From Vibrio fluminensis (GTDB lineage: Bacteria > Pseudomonadota > Gammaproteobacteria > Enterobacterales > Vibrionaceae): a stretch of 64,000 nucleotides of DNA. The notes under the pieces are model-generated. The model had not been told where the DNA came from, made no database searches, and worked only from the letters and a program-made list of their open reading frames with translations. Shown piece by piece: positions 44,368-53,823 of this stretch. Location: assembly GCF_015278125.1 (NCBI RefSeq), contig NZ_JADILO010000028.1:17549-81548 (forward strand), given 5' to 3'. The translations under genes were made by a program, and so were the position numbers. Numbering within the stretch: the first letter of the stretch is position 1; the number at the start of each line of letters is the position of its first letter.

Positions 44368-46290
44368 TTAAAGAACTAGACGACGGATGTCTGATAGCGC
44401 ACCGTTTAGGAAAGTGATGAAACGCGCACCTTCCGCACCATCGATCACACGGTGGTCGTATGATAGAGATAGTGGCAGTTGTAGGCGAGGTTCAAACTCT
44501 TTACCGTTCCAAACTGGCTTCATTTCAGACTTAGACACACCAAGGATACCAACTTCTGGTGCATTTACGATTGGCGTAAATGCAGTACCGCCGATACCAC
44601 CTAGGCTAGAGATAGTGAAACAGCCACCTTGCATGTCAGCCGCAGTCAGTTTACCTGAACGTGCTTTCTTCGATACTTCAGCAAGCTCACGAGATAGCTC
44701 GTAGATACCTTTCTTGTTCACGTCTTTAAATACAGGAACAACTAGACCGTTTGGCGTATCAACCGCAATACCTACATTCACGTATTTCTTCAGGATGATG
44801 CTTTCGCCATCTTCAGAAAGTGATGAGTTAAATGCAGGGAATGCTTCTAGTGCTTTCGCAACTGCTTTCATGATGAACACAAGTGGCGTGATCTTCATAC
44901 CAGTGTCGTTCTTCGCTTCAATCGCGTTTTGCTCTTTACGGAATGCTTCTAGCTCCGTGATATCAGCATTATCCCACTGTGTAACGTGCGGGATCATTAC
45001 CCAGTTACGATGTAGGTTCGCGCCTGAAATCTTCTTGATCTTAGAAAGAGGCTTAACTTCTGTCTCACCAAACTTGCTGAAATCAACTTTTGGCCATGGT
45101 AGTAGACCAAGAGCACTGCCGTCGCCTTTACCAGATGCTGCCGCACCAGATTCAAGACGCTTAAGCGCTTCTTTCACGTAGTTTTGAACGTCTTCTTTCA
45201 GGATACGGCTCTTACGACCAGAACCTTTAACCTTAGAAAGATTAACGCCAAACTCACGCGCTAGACGGCGAACCACTGGAGAAGCGTGAGCGTACTCGTT
45301 GTTCTCTTGGAAGTCGTTTGATGCCGGAGCTGCTACCGGAGCTTCAGCTTTTGGCGCTACTGTTGCTGGAGCTGCAGCTTGTGCTACTGGAGCTGCTGCT
45401 ACTGGAGCCGAAACTGGCGCTGCACCCGCAACCGGAGTGCCGGCCACTTCAAATACCATGATTAGTGAGCCAGTTGACACTTTGTCGCCAGCTGCAATCT
45501 TGATCTCTTTAACGGTACCAGCAAATGGTGCTGGTACTTCCATTGAAGCTTTGTCGCCTTCAACAGTGATTAGAGATTGCTCTTCTTCTACTGTATCGCC
45601 AACTGCAACCATGATTTCGGTTACTTCAACTTCGTCGCCGCCGATATCTGGAACGTTCACTTCTTTAGAAGACGCCGCTACTGGAGCCGCTGCAGGAGCT
45701 GCTTCTGCTGCAACAGGAGCCGCTACTGCGCCTGAACCTGCTGTTTCGCTACCACCTACAGAGAAAACCATGATTAGTGAACCAGTCGATACTTTATCGC
45801 CTGCCGCTACTTTGATCTCTTTTAGTACGCCAGCGAATGGGGCTGGAACTTCCATAGAAGCCTTGTCGCCTTCTACAGTGATTAGAGATTGTTCTTCTTC
45901 GATGCTGTCGCCGATCGCTACCATGATTTCAGTAACTTCAACTTCATCACCGCCGATATCTGGAACATGAACTTCTTTTAATTCAGCCGCTGCTGCCGCT
46001 GCAGGCGCTGCTACTGGAGCTGCCTCTGCTGCTGGAGCAGGTGCTGCAGCTGCAGCACCCTCGGCTTCGAAAATCATGATTAGAGAACCGGTAGAAACCT
46101 TGTCGCCTTCAGCAACTTTGATTTCTTTCACGATACCAGCTTGAGAAGCTGGAACTTCCATAGAAGCCTTGTCGCCTTCTACAGTGATTAGAGACTGTTC
46201 TTCTTCAACCTTGTCGCCAACGCTTACAAGAATCTCAGTAACTTCAACCTCATCCGCACCGATGTCTGGTACATTAATTTCGATTGCCAT
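44368..46290 (-). CDS. aceF: Pyruvate dehydrogenase E2 (dihydrolipoamide acetyltransferase)
   Basis: This 640-residue core protein has three N-terminal lipoyl domains, with lipoyl-lysines in EGDKASM at about 41, 143 and 247, joined by Ala/Pro linkers. A peripheral-subunit-binding domain (ASPVVRRLAREFGVNLSKVKGSG) and the acetyltransferase domain ending with the catalytic SYDHRVIDG follow. Three lipoyl domains is the same count as in E. coli. The lipoyl domains are unusually alike at DNA level (see findings). It lies 30 nt after aceE. Confidence 0.97.
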   Translation of the reverse strand: MAIEINVPDIGADEVEVTEILVSVGDKVEEEQSLITVEGDKASMEVPASQAGIVKEIKVAEGDKVSTGSLIMIFEAEGAAAAAPAPAAEAAPVAAPAAAAAAELKEVHVPDIGGDEVEVTEIMVAIGDSIEEEQSLITVEGDKASMEVPAPFAGVLKEIKVAAGDKVSTGSLIMVFSVGGSETAGSGAVAAPVAAEAAPAAAPVAASSKEVNVPDIGGDEVEVTEIMVAVGDTVEEEQSLITVEGDKASMEVPAPFAGTVKEIKIAAGDKVSTGSLIMVFEVAGTPVAGAAPVSAPVAAAPVAQAAAPATVAPKAEAPVAAPASNDFQENNEYAHASPVVRRLAREFGVNLSKVKGSGRKSRILKEDVQNYVKEALKRLESGAAASGKGDGSALGLLPWPKVDFSKFGETEVKPLSKIKKISGANLHRNWVMIPHVTQWDNADITELEAFRKEQNAIEAKNDTGMKITPLVFIMKAVAKALEAFPAFNSSLSEDGESIILKKYVNVGIAVDTPNGLVVPVFKDVNKKGIYELSRELAEVSKKARSGKLTAADMQGGCFTISSLGGIGGTAFTPIVNAPEVGILGVSKSEMKPVWNGKEFEPRLQLPLSLSYDHRVIDGAEGARFITFLNGALSDIRRLVL

Positions 46291-46320
46291 TGCTTATCTA
46301 CCTTTTACTTAAGCGTTGTC

Positions 46321-48984
46321 TTATGCGTATAGCGGGTTAGTTTTTTCAGTGTCGATGTCGAATTTCTTAATCGCTTCAACAACGACTGATTTCTCAACTT
46401 CACCACGTTTCATTAGTTCAGTTAGGGCTGCAACTACGACGTAACCTGCATTCACTTCGAAGTGACGACGTAGGTTGTCGCGGCTGTCTGAGCGACCAAA
46501 ACCGTCAGTACCCAGTACTTTGTAAGACTCAGCAGGAACGAACGCGCGTACTTGCTCTGCGTAGTTCTTCATGTAGTCAGTCGCTGCGATAGCTGGCTCG
46601 CTGCCAAGTACTGTTGTGATGTAAGGTACTTTCGCTTCCGCTTCAGGGTGAAGCATGTTGAAGCGCTCTGCATCTTGACCGTCACGAGTTAGTTCGTTGA
46701 ATGATGTTACTGAGTAAACATCAGACGCTACGCCGTAATCTTCGCTTAGGATTTGAGCTGCTTTACGTACTTCGTTCATGATAGTACCAGAGCTCATTAG
46801 CTGCACTTTCGCATTTGAACCTGCGTAAGTTTCTAGCTTGTAAATACCTTTACGGATGCCTTCTTCAGCGCCTTCTGGCATTGCTGGCATTGCGTAGTTT
46901 TCGTTCATTAGCGTTAGGTAGTAGAACACGTTCTCTGGGTTCTCACCGTACATGCGACGGATACCGTCTTGCATGATAACTGCTAGTTCGTATGCGAACG
47001 TTGGGTCGTAAGAAATACAGTTAGGAACCGTACCCGCCATGATGTGCGAGTGGCCATCTTCGTGCTGTAAACCTTCACCGTTTAGTGTTGTACGACCTGC
47101 AGTAGCACCTAGTAGGAAACCACGAGCTTGTTGGTCACCTGCCATCCATGCCATATCACCTACTCGTTGGAAACCAAACATTGAGTAGTAGATGTAGAAT
47201 GGAATCATTGGTAGGTTGTTGGTGCTGTAAGATGTTGCAGCCGCTACCCAAGATGCCATTGAGCCTAGCTCGTTGATACCTTCTTGTAGAACTTGACCAG
47301 AAGTCGCTTCTTTGTAGTAAGACACTACGCCGCGGTCTTCTGGAGTGTATTCTTGACCGTGTGGGTTGTAGATACCAATCTGACGGAACAGACCTTCCAT
47401 ACCAAATGTACGTGCTTCGTCACAGATGATAGGAACGATGTTCTTACCAATTTGTTTGTTCTTAAGCAGGATGTTTAGCGTACGAACGTATGCCATCGTG
47501 GTTGAGATTTCACGCTTTTGCTCTTCAAGCAATGGTGCAAACTCTTCCAATTCAGGAATTTGGAATTCGCCCGTGAAGTTTGGCAGACGCTTAGGCGTGT
47601 AACCTAGTAATGCTTGACGACGACCGTGTAGGTAGTTGTATTCAGGCGTACCTTCTTCCAATGTTAGGTATGGAAGTTTTTTCATTTCTTCGTCTGAAAT
47701 TAGATCTTGTAGACCTAGGCGATCACGTAGGTGTTGAACATGAGTCATGTCCATTTTCTTAACACCGTGCGCAATGTTCTTACCTTCTGCTGCGTCACCC
47801 ATGCCGTAACCTTTGATGGTTTTCGCTAGGATTACAGTTGGTTTGCCTTGAGTCTCTTTCGCGTTGTTGAATGCCGCGAATAGTTTAGATGAATCGTGAC
47901 CACCACGCTTAAGTGCGAAGATCTCGTCATCTGTCATGTCTGCTACAAGTGCCGCTGTTTCTGGGTACTTGCCAAAGAAGTGTTCACGTACGTAAGCACC
48001 ATCTTTAGATTTGAACGTTTGGTAGTCGCCATCGATAGTCTCGTTCATAAGCTGTAGTAGCTTACCAGAGGTATCTTTTGCTAGTAGTGAATCCCAGTTG
48101 TTACCCCAGATTACTTTCACTACGTTCCAACCAGCACCTTTGAATAGACCTTCAAGTTCTTGAATGATCTTACCGTTACCCATTACAGGACCGTCTAGAC
48201 GCTGTAGGTTACAGTTGATTAGGAAACATAGGTTGTCTAGCTTTTCACGAGCTGCAAACGATAGTGCACCGCGTGATTCTGGCTCATCCATCTCACCGTC
48301 GCCAAGGAAAGCGTATACACGTTGAGCTGAAGTGTCTTTAAGACCACGACCTTCTAGGTATTTTAGGAAACGAGCTTGGTAGATCGCAGAGATAGGACCA
48401 AGACCCATAGATACCGTAGGGAACTGCCAGAATTCAGGAAGCAGTTTAGGGTGTGGGTATGAAGGAATACCTTTACCATCCACTTCTTGACGGAAGTTGT
48501 CTAGTTGCTCTTCAGTTAGACGACCTTCAACGAAAGCACGAGAGTAGATCCCTGGAGAGATGTGACCTTGGTAGTAAACCAAGTCGCCGCCGTCTACGTC
48601 GTTCGCTGCGCGGAAGAAGTGGTTGAAACACACTTCGTAAAACGCTGCTGCTGACTGGTAAGAAGCCATGTGACCACCTAGGTCTAGGTCTTTCTTAGAA
48701 GCACGTAGAACGATCATGATTGCGTTCCAACGGATAATTGAACGAATACGACGCTCGAGCGTGGTGTCACCTGGGTAAGCCGGCTCTTGAGCGGCTGGAA
48801 TCGTGTTGATGTAGTTAGTATTGATACCTGTTGGCATATCTACACCATCAAGACGTGCTTTCTCTAGAACGGTTTCTAGTAGAAATTGTGCACGCTCAAC
48901 ACCTTCTTCACGTACCACTGACTCAAGTGCTTCTAGCCAATCTTGAGTTTCCAGTGCATCTACGTCATGCTTCATATCAGACAT
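46321..48984 (-). CDS. aceE: Pyruvate dehydrogenase E1 (homodimeric)
   Basis: This 887-residue thiamin-diphosphate enzyme decarboxylates pyruvate and passes the acetyl group to AceF. The length equals E. coli AceE. The ThDP motif GDGEMDEPESRGAL...NCNLQRLDGPV and the N-terminal AceF-binding segment are present (TQDWLEALESVVREEGVERAQFLLE). It is co-transcribed downstream of pdhR and repressed by PdhR when pyruvate is low, by analogy with E. coli. Confidence 0.98.
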   Translation of the reverse strand: MSDMKHDVDALETQDWLEALESVVREEGVERAQFLLETVLEKARLDGVDMPTGINTNYINTIPAAQEPAYPGDTTLERRIRSIIRWNAIMIVLRASKKDLDLGGHMASYQSAAAFYEVCFNHFFRAANDVDGGDLVYYQGHISPGIYSRAFVEGRLTEEQLDNFRQEVDGKGIPSYPHPKLLPEFWQFPTVSMGLGPISAIYQARFLKYLEGRGLKDTSAQRVYAFLGDGEMDEPESRGALSFAAREKLDNLCFLINCNLQRLDGPVMGNGKIIQELEGLFKGAGWNVVKVIWGNNWDSLLAKDTSGKLLQLMNETIDGDYQTFKSKDGAYVREHFFGKYPETAALVADMTDDEIFALKRGGHDSSKLFAAFNNAKETQGKPTVILAKTIKGYGMGDAAEGKNIAHGVKKMDMTHVQHLRDRLGLQDLISDEEMKKLPYLTLEEGTPEYNYLHGRRQALLGYTPKRLPNFTGEFQIPELEEFAPLLEEQKREISTTMAYVRTLNILLKNKQIGKNIVPIICDEARTFGMEGLFRQIGIYNPHGQEYTPEDRGVVSYYKEATSGQVLQEGINELGSMASWVAAATSYSTNNLPMIPFYIYYSMFGFQRVGDMAWMAGDQQARGFLLGATAGRTTLNGEGLQHEDGHSHIMAGTVPNCISYDPTFAYELAVIMQDGIRRMYGENPENVFYYLTLMNENYAMPAMPEGAEEGIRKGIYKLETYAGSNAKVQLMSSGTIMNEVRKAAQILSEDYGVASDVYSVTSFNELTRDGQDAERFNMLHPEAEAKVPYITTVLGSEPAIAATDYMKNYAEQVRAFVPAESYKVLGTDGFGRSDSRDNLRRHFEVNAGYVVVAALTELMKRGEVEKSVVVEAIKKFDIDTEKTNPLYA

Positions 48985-49033
48985 GGCGATCTATCCTTCT
49001 GTTGGTTGGATCTACTGATTTAAGCAACAACTC

Positions 49034-49801
49034 TTATGAGTTGTTACCTTGCTGAATTCGACGCAGAGAGCGCTCTCGTCGAGACTCTTCACGAGTCAAA
49101 TCCAACAATGTTTCTTCAATATAAGCTAAGTGTGAGTGAGACATTTCACGCGCCTTTTCTGGCTGACCTGAAACAATCGCATCCACGATATTAGCTCGGT
49201 GCTTACTTACTTTCTCCACCACCTCTTCACGGCGGTGTAGTAATTTTAAATTCTGTAGAATGTTCTGCTCGAGCAGAGGAGCAAGGCTTCGCACGATATG
49301 CAGCAACACCACGTTATGGGCTGCTTCTGTCAATGCAATAAGAAACTGCATCACCGCGGCGGCTTCTGCTTCAACATCTTGCTTTGCTTGTTCTGCGCTA
49401 ATGTTCTCTAGCGCGGCTTGAATACGAGCAAAATCTTCATCGGTACCACGCAGTGCTGCAAAGTAAGCTGAAATGCCTTCCATCGCATGGCGCGACTCCA
49501 GTAAATCCAGCTGAGTTTCAGAGTGGCTAGACAATAAATTTAGCAGAGGATCGGAAAAACTCGTCCAAATCTTCTCACTGACAAACGTACCGCCACCCTG
49601 ACGACGGGTTAGCAGTCGTTTTGCTTCTAGTCTCTGAATGGCTTCACGAATCGAAGGACGGGAAACATCGAACTGTTTAGCCAGCTCGCGCTCTGGTGGC
49701 AACTGCTGCCCCGGAGACAATGTTCCTTCTACAATCAACCTTTCAAGCTCTTGTTCAATAACATCAGAAAGCTTCGGCTGACGAATCCTTTGATAAGCCA
49801 T
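49034..49801 (-). CDS. pdhR: Pyruvate-responsive repressor PdhR
   Basis: This 255-residue GntR/FadR-family repressor has an N-terminal winged helix (PPERELAKQFDVSRPSIREAIQRLEAKRLLTRRQGGGTFV) and an all-helical FCD effector domain. Pyruvate releases it from DNA in E. coli. The ATG at 49801 gives the family N-terminus MAYQRIRQPKLSDVIE; the longer reading frame would cross one of its own operators. Two perfect operators lie upstream, so autoregulation is expected. Confidence 0.95.
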   Translation of the reverse strand: MAYQRIRQPKLSDVIEQELERLIVEGTLSPGQQLPPERELAKQFDVSRPSIREAIQRLEAKRLLTRRQGGGTFVSEKIWTSFSDPLLNLLSSHSETQLDLLESRHAMEGISAYFAALRGTDEDFARIQAALENISAEQAKQDVEAEAAAVMQFLIALTEAAHNVVLLHIVRSLAPLLEQNILQNLKLLHRREEVVEKVSKHRANIVDAIVSGQPEKAREMSHSHLAYIEETLLDLTREESRRERSLRRIQQGNNS

Positions 49802-49829
49802 ACTTTTTATAGTTTTCTCTTTGCAGGTA

Positions 49830-49844
49830 ATTGGTAATACCAAT
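49830..49844. promoter_or_regulatory. PdhR operator, proximal
   Basis: attggtaataccaat is a perfect match to the PdhR consensus ATTGGT-N3-ACCAAT, 28 nt upstream of the pdhR start. Confidence 0.9.
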
Positions 49845-49965
49845 TTTCAATGGCGTAGAAATTAACATATCCACGCGGCAAGTTCCAGCCAAAAATTGAT
49901 GTAAATCATAGAACGGGGGTTGCCGTAACCAATAATTAACAATAGTTAATAGATAAGGCAATGAG

Positions 49966-49980
49966 ATTGGTCTTACCAAT
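49966..49980. promoter_or_regulatory. PdhR operator, distal
   Basis: attggtcttaccaat is a second perfect ATTGGT-N3-ACCAAT site, 136 bp (13 helical turns) from the proximal one centre to centre. Confidence 0.88.
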
Positions 49981-50154
49981 TACAAAATATAAACAGGCGG
50001 GAATAAGGCGTGCTAGCGATCACGCTATAATTGGTAAGTTTTATGAAAAAATGAAGAAATGTTGAAATTTATATGCTTATTTTGAAAAGAAAAGTAATAG
50101 CACTTTTGCAACAAATAGAGGTTTACACCTCTGTTTACACTGTATTTTTATATA

Positions 50155-50190
50155 AAATTCAACGCTCTATATAAAATAGAGCGTTGATTT
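50155..50190 (-). terminator. Terminator of recJ
   Basis: A perfect 11-bp stem (caacgctctat / atagagcgttg, 5-nt loop) lies 12 nt after the recJ stop, followed on the minus strand by a T-rich stretch (AATTTTATAT). Confidence 0.8.
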
Positions 50191-50197
50191 ATTTTTA

Positions 50198-51937
50198 TTA
50201 CTTAGCTTCAATTGAATCGATGAGCAACTGGAGTGATTGATTACCTCGGAACTCATTAACATCCAGTTTATAAGCGAGATGCACCGTTTTGACCGACGCA
50301 TCAGGCCAACGGCGTAAATCGACATTAAAGGCGATACCATCAATCATAATATTGGTTGGATGACCTTTAAATAACGGCTCCAACATCAACTTAAGATGCT
50401 TTTCACCGACCAGCTTCTGATGCAGCACTTTAAACTCACCATCAAAAACCGGTTCAGGAAAGGCTTGTCCCCATGGTCCACCCGCTCTAAGCATCTGTGC
50501 GACGTGCATAGAAAACTCTTCAGGCTTAAGCTCACCATCGGAGAGAATTACGCCTTTTAACGCCGCTTCATCAAGTTCACTTTCAACTGCCTGATCAAAC
50601 AACTTGGCAAAGCGTTCAAAATTTTTCTCTTCAATCGATAAGCCCGCCGCCATCGCGTGCCCGCCAAATTTTAAGATCAATCCAGGGTTTTGCGTATCGA
50701 TACGATCCAACGTATCGCGCATGTGCAAACCAGGGATTGAGCGGCAAGAACCTTTAATGATGCCATCACCACCATCGGCAAAAGCAATCACTGGGCGGTG
50801 GAACTTCTCTTTGATACGCGAGGCTAAAATACCAATCACACCTTGGTGCCAATCACGTTGGAACAGCACCAATCCAAACGGCAATTTGGCATTTTCACCA
50901 AACTGTAATCGTTCACAAAAAGCCATCGCTTCTTGCTTCATTCCTTCCTCAATCTCTTTACGAGTTTGATTGAGACCATCCAATTCACTTGCCATACGAC
51001 GCGCGGCATGGATGTTATTACTCAGTAATAACTCCACCCCAAATGACATGTCATCTAAACGCCCTGCGGCATTAATTCGAGGACCAAGAGCAAAACCAAA
51101 ATCAGAAGCGACTAAACGGCTAGCATCTTTTTTAGCCACTTCGATTAACGCTTGAATACCGGGACGAGCTAAGCCTGCACGAATGCGTTGTAAGCCTTGA
51201 TGCACCAAAATACGGTTATTTTCATCGAGCGCAACTACGTCAGCTACGGTGCCCAACGCAACGAGATCGATCAACTCCATTAATTTAGGTTCTGGTTTTC
51301 CTTGTTGTTGGAACCAACCCAAATTTCGCATGTGTACGCACAATGCCATCATTAGATAAAAAGCAACGCCAACACCAGCAAGCGATTTAGAGGGGAAAGC
51401 ACACTCTTGCAAGTTCGGGTTTACCATTGCGTCGGCAATAGGTAACTCTCCACCAGGTAAGTGGTGATCGGTCACTAAGACTTGTAACCCCTTCTCTTTG
51501 GCGTAACGCACCCCTTCAATCGAAGAGACACCGTTATCCACCGTCATGATCACTTGGGCGCCAATCTCAATGGCTTGATCGACCACCTCTGGGCTTAAAC
51601 CATAACCATCTTCAAAGCGATTCGGCACTAGGTAGTCAACGTTACTACTGCCAAGCATGCGTAAAGCAAGCACCGATAACGCGGAACTGGTGGCGCCATC
51701 GGCATCAAAGTCGCCGACCACGATAATACGCTGATTGGTTTTTATCGCCGCAAACAGCAATTCCACCGCCAGTTGAATACCATGCAATTTCTGAAATGAG
51801 TGCAAACCGCGAGCGCCTGTTTCGAGTTGCTCGACAGAAGTAATACCACGCGACAAATAAATACGCTTGAGCAGGGGCGTAATGGTATCAGGCAGCAGTG
51901 ATGTGTCTTGCTCAGGACGGCGTTGAATTTCTATCAT
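50198..51937 (-). CDS. recJ: Single-stranded-DNA exonuclease RecJ
   Basis: This 579-residue 5'-3' exonuclease acts in recombination and mismatch repair. DHH-family motifs are clear: VVGDFDADGATSS, TVDNGVSS, VTDHHLPG, then the DHHA1 domain with KFGGHAMAAGLSI and the C-terminal OB-like domain. It lies downstream of xerD-dsbC, the conserved order, but a terminator separates it from dsbC. Confidence 0.97.
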   Translation of the reverse strand: MIEIQRRPEQDTSLLPDTITPLLKRIYLSRGITSVEQLETGARGLHSFQKLHGIQLAVELLFAAIKTNQRIIVVGDFDADGATSSALSVLALRMLGSSNVDYLVPNRFEDGYGLSPEVVDQAIEIGAQVIMTVDNGVSSIEGVRYAKEKGLQVLVTDHHLPGGELPIADAMVNPNLQECAFPSKSLAGVGVAFYLMMALCVHMRNLGWFQQQGKPEPKLMELIDLVALGTVADVVALDENNRILVHQGLQRIRAGLARPGIQALIEVAKKDASRLVASDFGFALGPRINAAGRLDDMSFGVELLLSNNIHAARRMASELDGLNQTRKEIEEGMKQEAMAFCERLQFGENAKLPFGLVLFQRDWHQGVIGILASRIKEKFHRPVIAFADGGDGIIKGSCRSIPGLHMRDTLDRIDTQNPGLILKFGGHAMAAGLSIEEKNFERFAKLFDQAVESELDEAALKGVILSDGELKPEEFSMHVAQMLRAGGPWGQAFPEPVFDGEFKVLHQKLVGEKHLKLMLEPLFKGHPTNIMIDGIAFNVDLRRWPDASVKTVHLAYKLDVNEFRGNQSLQLLIDSIEAK

Positions 51938-51944
51938 ATCAAAA

Positions 51945-51972
51945 TAAAAAATAGGCTCTATCGAGCCTATTT
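51945..51972 (-). terminator. Terminator of xerD-dsbC
   Basis: A perfect 10-bp stem (aaataggctc / gagcctattt, loop tatc) is followed on the minus strand by a T-rich run; it lies between dsbC and recJ. Confidence 0.85.
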
Positions 51973-51979
51973 CCTTAGG

Positions 51980-52726
51980 TTATTTCTGTTGTAGACGTTG
52001 CAGTAGTTTTTCTGGTGGCAAGTAACCACCGACCATCTCACCATTTGGTAGGAAGATTGCTGGCGTACCGCTAATGCCCAGTTCACGACCTAGCATGTAA
52101 TGCTTTTGAATCGTCTCTTGGCACTGTTTAAAGTTCTCACCTTGTGCTGGGAATTTACGGTTTACTTTGCCATCATGCATCGCCGCTTGCTGATCGTCTG
52201 CACACCAAATCGACGCCATTTGATCCGCTACACTGCCAACCGCGCCTTGGCGTGGGAATGCCATGTAACGAACCGTGATGCCTAAGTCGTTGTAACCTTG
52301 CATCTCATTGTGCAGTTTCACACAGTAACCACAGGTAATATCTGTGAATACCGTCACCACATACTTTTCGTTATCCGCTTTAAACTCAATCATTGAGTCC
52401 TTCATCGCTTCAATTTTAGCGGCATTGATTGGTGCTTGACGCTCTGCCAATACATCTTTGTACTGACCATTGTTATCCAGTTTGTACAAAGTACCTGCCA
52501 AGAAGTATTGACCATCCGGAGAAGCAAACAGCACACCACCATTGGTTTGAATTTCGACTAAACCCTTAATGTCTGCCGGTACTACGTCATTTACTTGTAA
52601 GCCAAGCTGAGCAAAACGCTCTGCCAATTCAGCCTTATTAAATTCACTTTCGGTACTCGCGCTAGCAAAAGAAGACACTGCTAGAAGTGGCAGCGCAAGT
52701 AATGTCATTCGGCGTAATACGCTCAT
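51980..52726 (-). CDS. dsbC: Thiol:disulfide isomerase DsbC
   Basis: This 248-residue periplasmic isomerase has a signal peptide (about MSVLRRMTLLALPLLAVSSFASA), an N-terminal dimerisation domain, a linker helix, and a thioredoxin domain with active site CGYC and cis-Pro loop GTPA. Two further cysteines (WCADD, FKQCQ) match the structural disulfide. The ATG at 52726 has aaggtg upstream; a longer frame would add ten residues before the signal. DsbD keeps it reduced in relatives. Confidence 0.95.
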   Translation of the reverse strand: MSVLRRMTLLALPLLAVSSFASASTESEFNKAELAERFAQLGLQVNDVVPADIKGLVEIQTNGGVLFASPDGQYFLAGTLYKLDNNGQYKDVLAERQAPINAAKIEAMKDSMIEFKADNEKYVVTVFTDITCGYCVKLHNEMQGYNDLGITVRYMAFPRQGAVGSVADQMASIWCADDQQAAMHDGKVNRKFPAQGENFKQCQETIQKHYMLGRELGISGTPAIFLPNGEMVGGYLPPEKLLQRLQQK

Positions 52727-52760
52727 TGTTTTCACCTTAAATAGTTTCCAAAGCAAGGGG

Positions 52761-53669
52761 TTATGCCCTTGGGTGGTGTTCGCTATGCAACTGCTTCAAT
52801 CGCTCGGTTGCGACGTGAGTATAGATTTGTGTCGTCGACAAGTCACTATGTCCAAGTAACATCTGTACAACACGGAGATCTGCGCCATAGTTTAGTAAAT
52901 GCGTTGCAAAGGCATGACGCAATACATGGGGTGACAATAGCTCAGTATCAATCCCGGCAATTACAGCATAGTGCTTTATACGATGCCAAAACGTTTGACG
53001 AGTCATCTGTCTCGCGCGTTTACTCGGAAAAACCACATCAGAGGTTTGTTCTCCAAGTAACTCAGACCGCCCTTGCTGGATAAAAGTTTCAATCCATTCG
53101 ACAGCATTTTCACCCATCGGCACTAGGCGCTCTTTCCCCCCTTTACCCGTTACTCGCACAACCCCTTGACGCAGGCTGACATTTTCCATGGTCAGGCTGA
53201 CTAATTCCGTTACACGTAAACCCGTTGCATACAGTAGCTCCAACATCGCTTTGTCACGCAGTTCCATGGCATCGTTAGGATCTGGTGCATTCAGTAGCGC
53301 ATCCACCTGCGCCTCACTCAAATCTTTCGGCAGACGCTTAGGCAATTTAGGGCTGACTAATAGTGCACTAGGATCATCACTGCGCACTTTTTCGCGGTGC
53401 AAGTACTGAAACAAGCGGCGAATCGCCGAAAGCATACGCGCACGGGAAGTCTGTTTATAATCTTGATCCACCAGCCAGGTTTGATACTCCTGTAAACCGG
53501 AAAGACTAATAAAATCGAGTCGATAATTGTGCTCTTGCATCCATGCCAGCAGCTTGACTAAATCCGTACGATAAGAAGACAGGGTATTCTCTGAAAGCCC
53601 ACGCTCCATCCACATCGCATCAAGGAACTGCTCAACAATACCATGATCAGGCGAGATAATTTCTGACAC
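52761..53669 (-). CDS. xerD: Site-specific tyrosine recombinase XerD
   Basis: This 302-residue recombinase resolves chromosome dimers at dif with XerC. The SAM-like N-terminal domain and the catalytic domain with ATGLRVTELV (Arg), GKGGKER (Lys), LSPHVLRHAFATHLL (His-x-x-Arg), LGHSDLSTTQIYTHV (His, Tyr) are complete. The start is GTG. It is upstream of dsbC with a 34-nt gap. Confidence 0.96.
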   Translation of the reverse strand: MSEIISPDHGIVEQFLDAMWMERGLSENTLSSYRTDLVKLLAWMQEHNYRLDFISLSGLQEYQTWLVDQDYKQTSRARMLSAIRRLFQYLHREKVRSDDPSALLVSPKLPKRLPKDLSEAQVDALLNAPDPNDAMELRDKAMLELLYATGLRVTELVSLTMENVSLRQGVVRVTGKGGKERLVPMGENAVEWIETFIQQGRSELLGEQTSDVVFPSKRARQMTRQTFWHRIKHYAVIAGIDTELLSPHVLRHAFATHLLNYGADLRVVQMLLGHSDLSTTQIYTHVATERLKQLHSEHHPRA

Positions 53670-53823
53670 AACAACTCTCTAAATTTCGTTGTAACAATTG
53701 GCTTTACTGTAAATGCGTACAGCTAATAAAGCCATAAAAAATCGAATTAACCGCCGATATTCGCTGCAAAGCTCGCCATTTTATGGTTAGAATTCGCCAA
53801 CCGCTCAACAACAAAGATACACA

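Larger units (their letters stand above)
49802..50197. other. Intergenic region pdhR / recJ
   Basis: This 396-nt gap holds two perfect PdhR boxes, two PdhR half-sites (ACCAAT at 49927-49932, ATTGGT at 50030-50035), an A/T-rich stretch, a small agaggt/acctct hairpin (50117-50132) and the recJ terminator. The pdhR promoter must lie between the boxes. I see no convincing gene. Confidence 0.7.

Noticed and set aside
45299..45970. A 223-residue frame antisense to aceF
   Set aside because: Ala/Thr/Ser-rich product of the repetitive lipoyl-linker DNA read backwards; aceF is certain on the other strand.
50073..50174. A 33-residue plus-strand frame (MLILKRKVIALLQQIEV...) between pdhR and recJ
   Set aside because: No ribosome-binding site, A/T-driven composition, and its end lies inside the recJ terminator hairpin.
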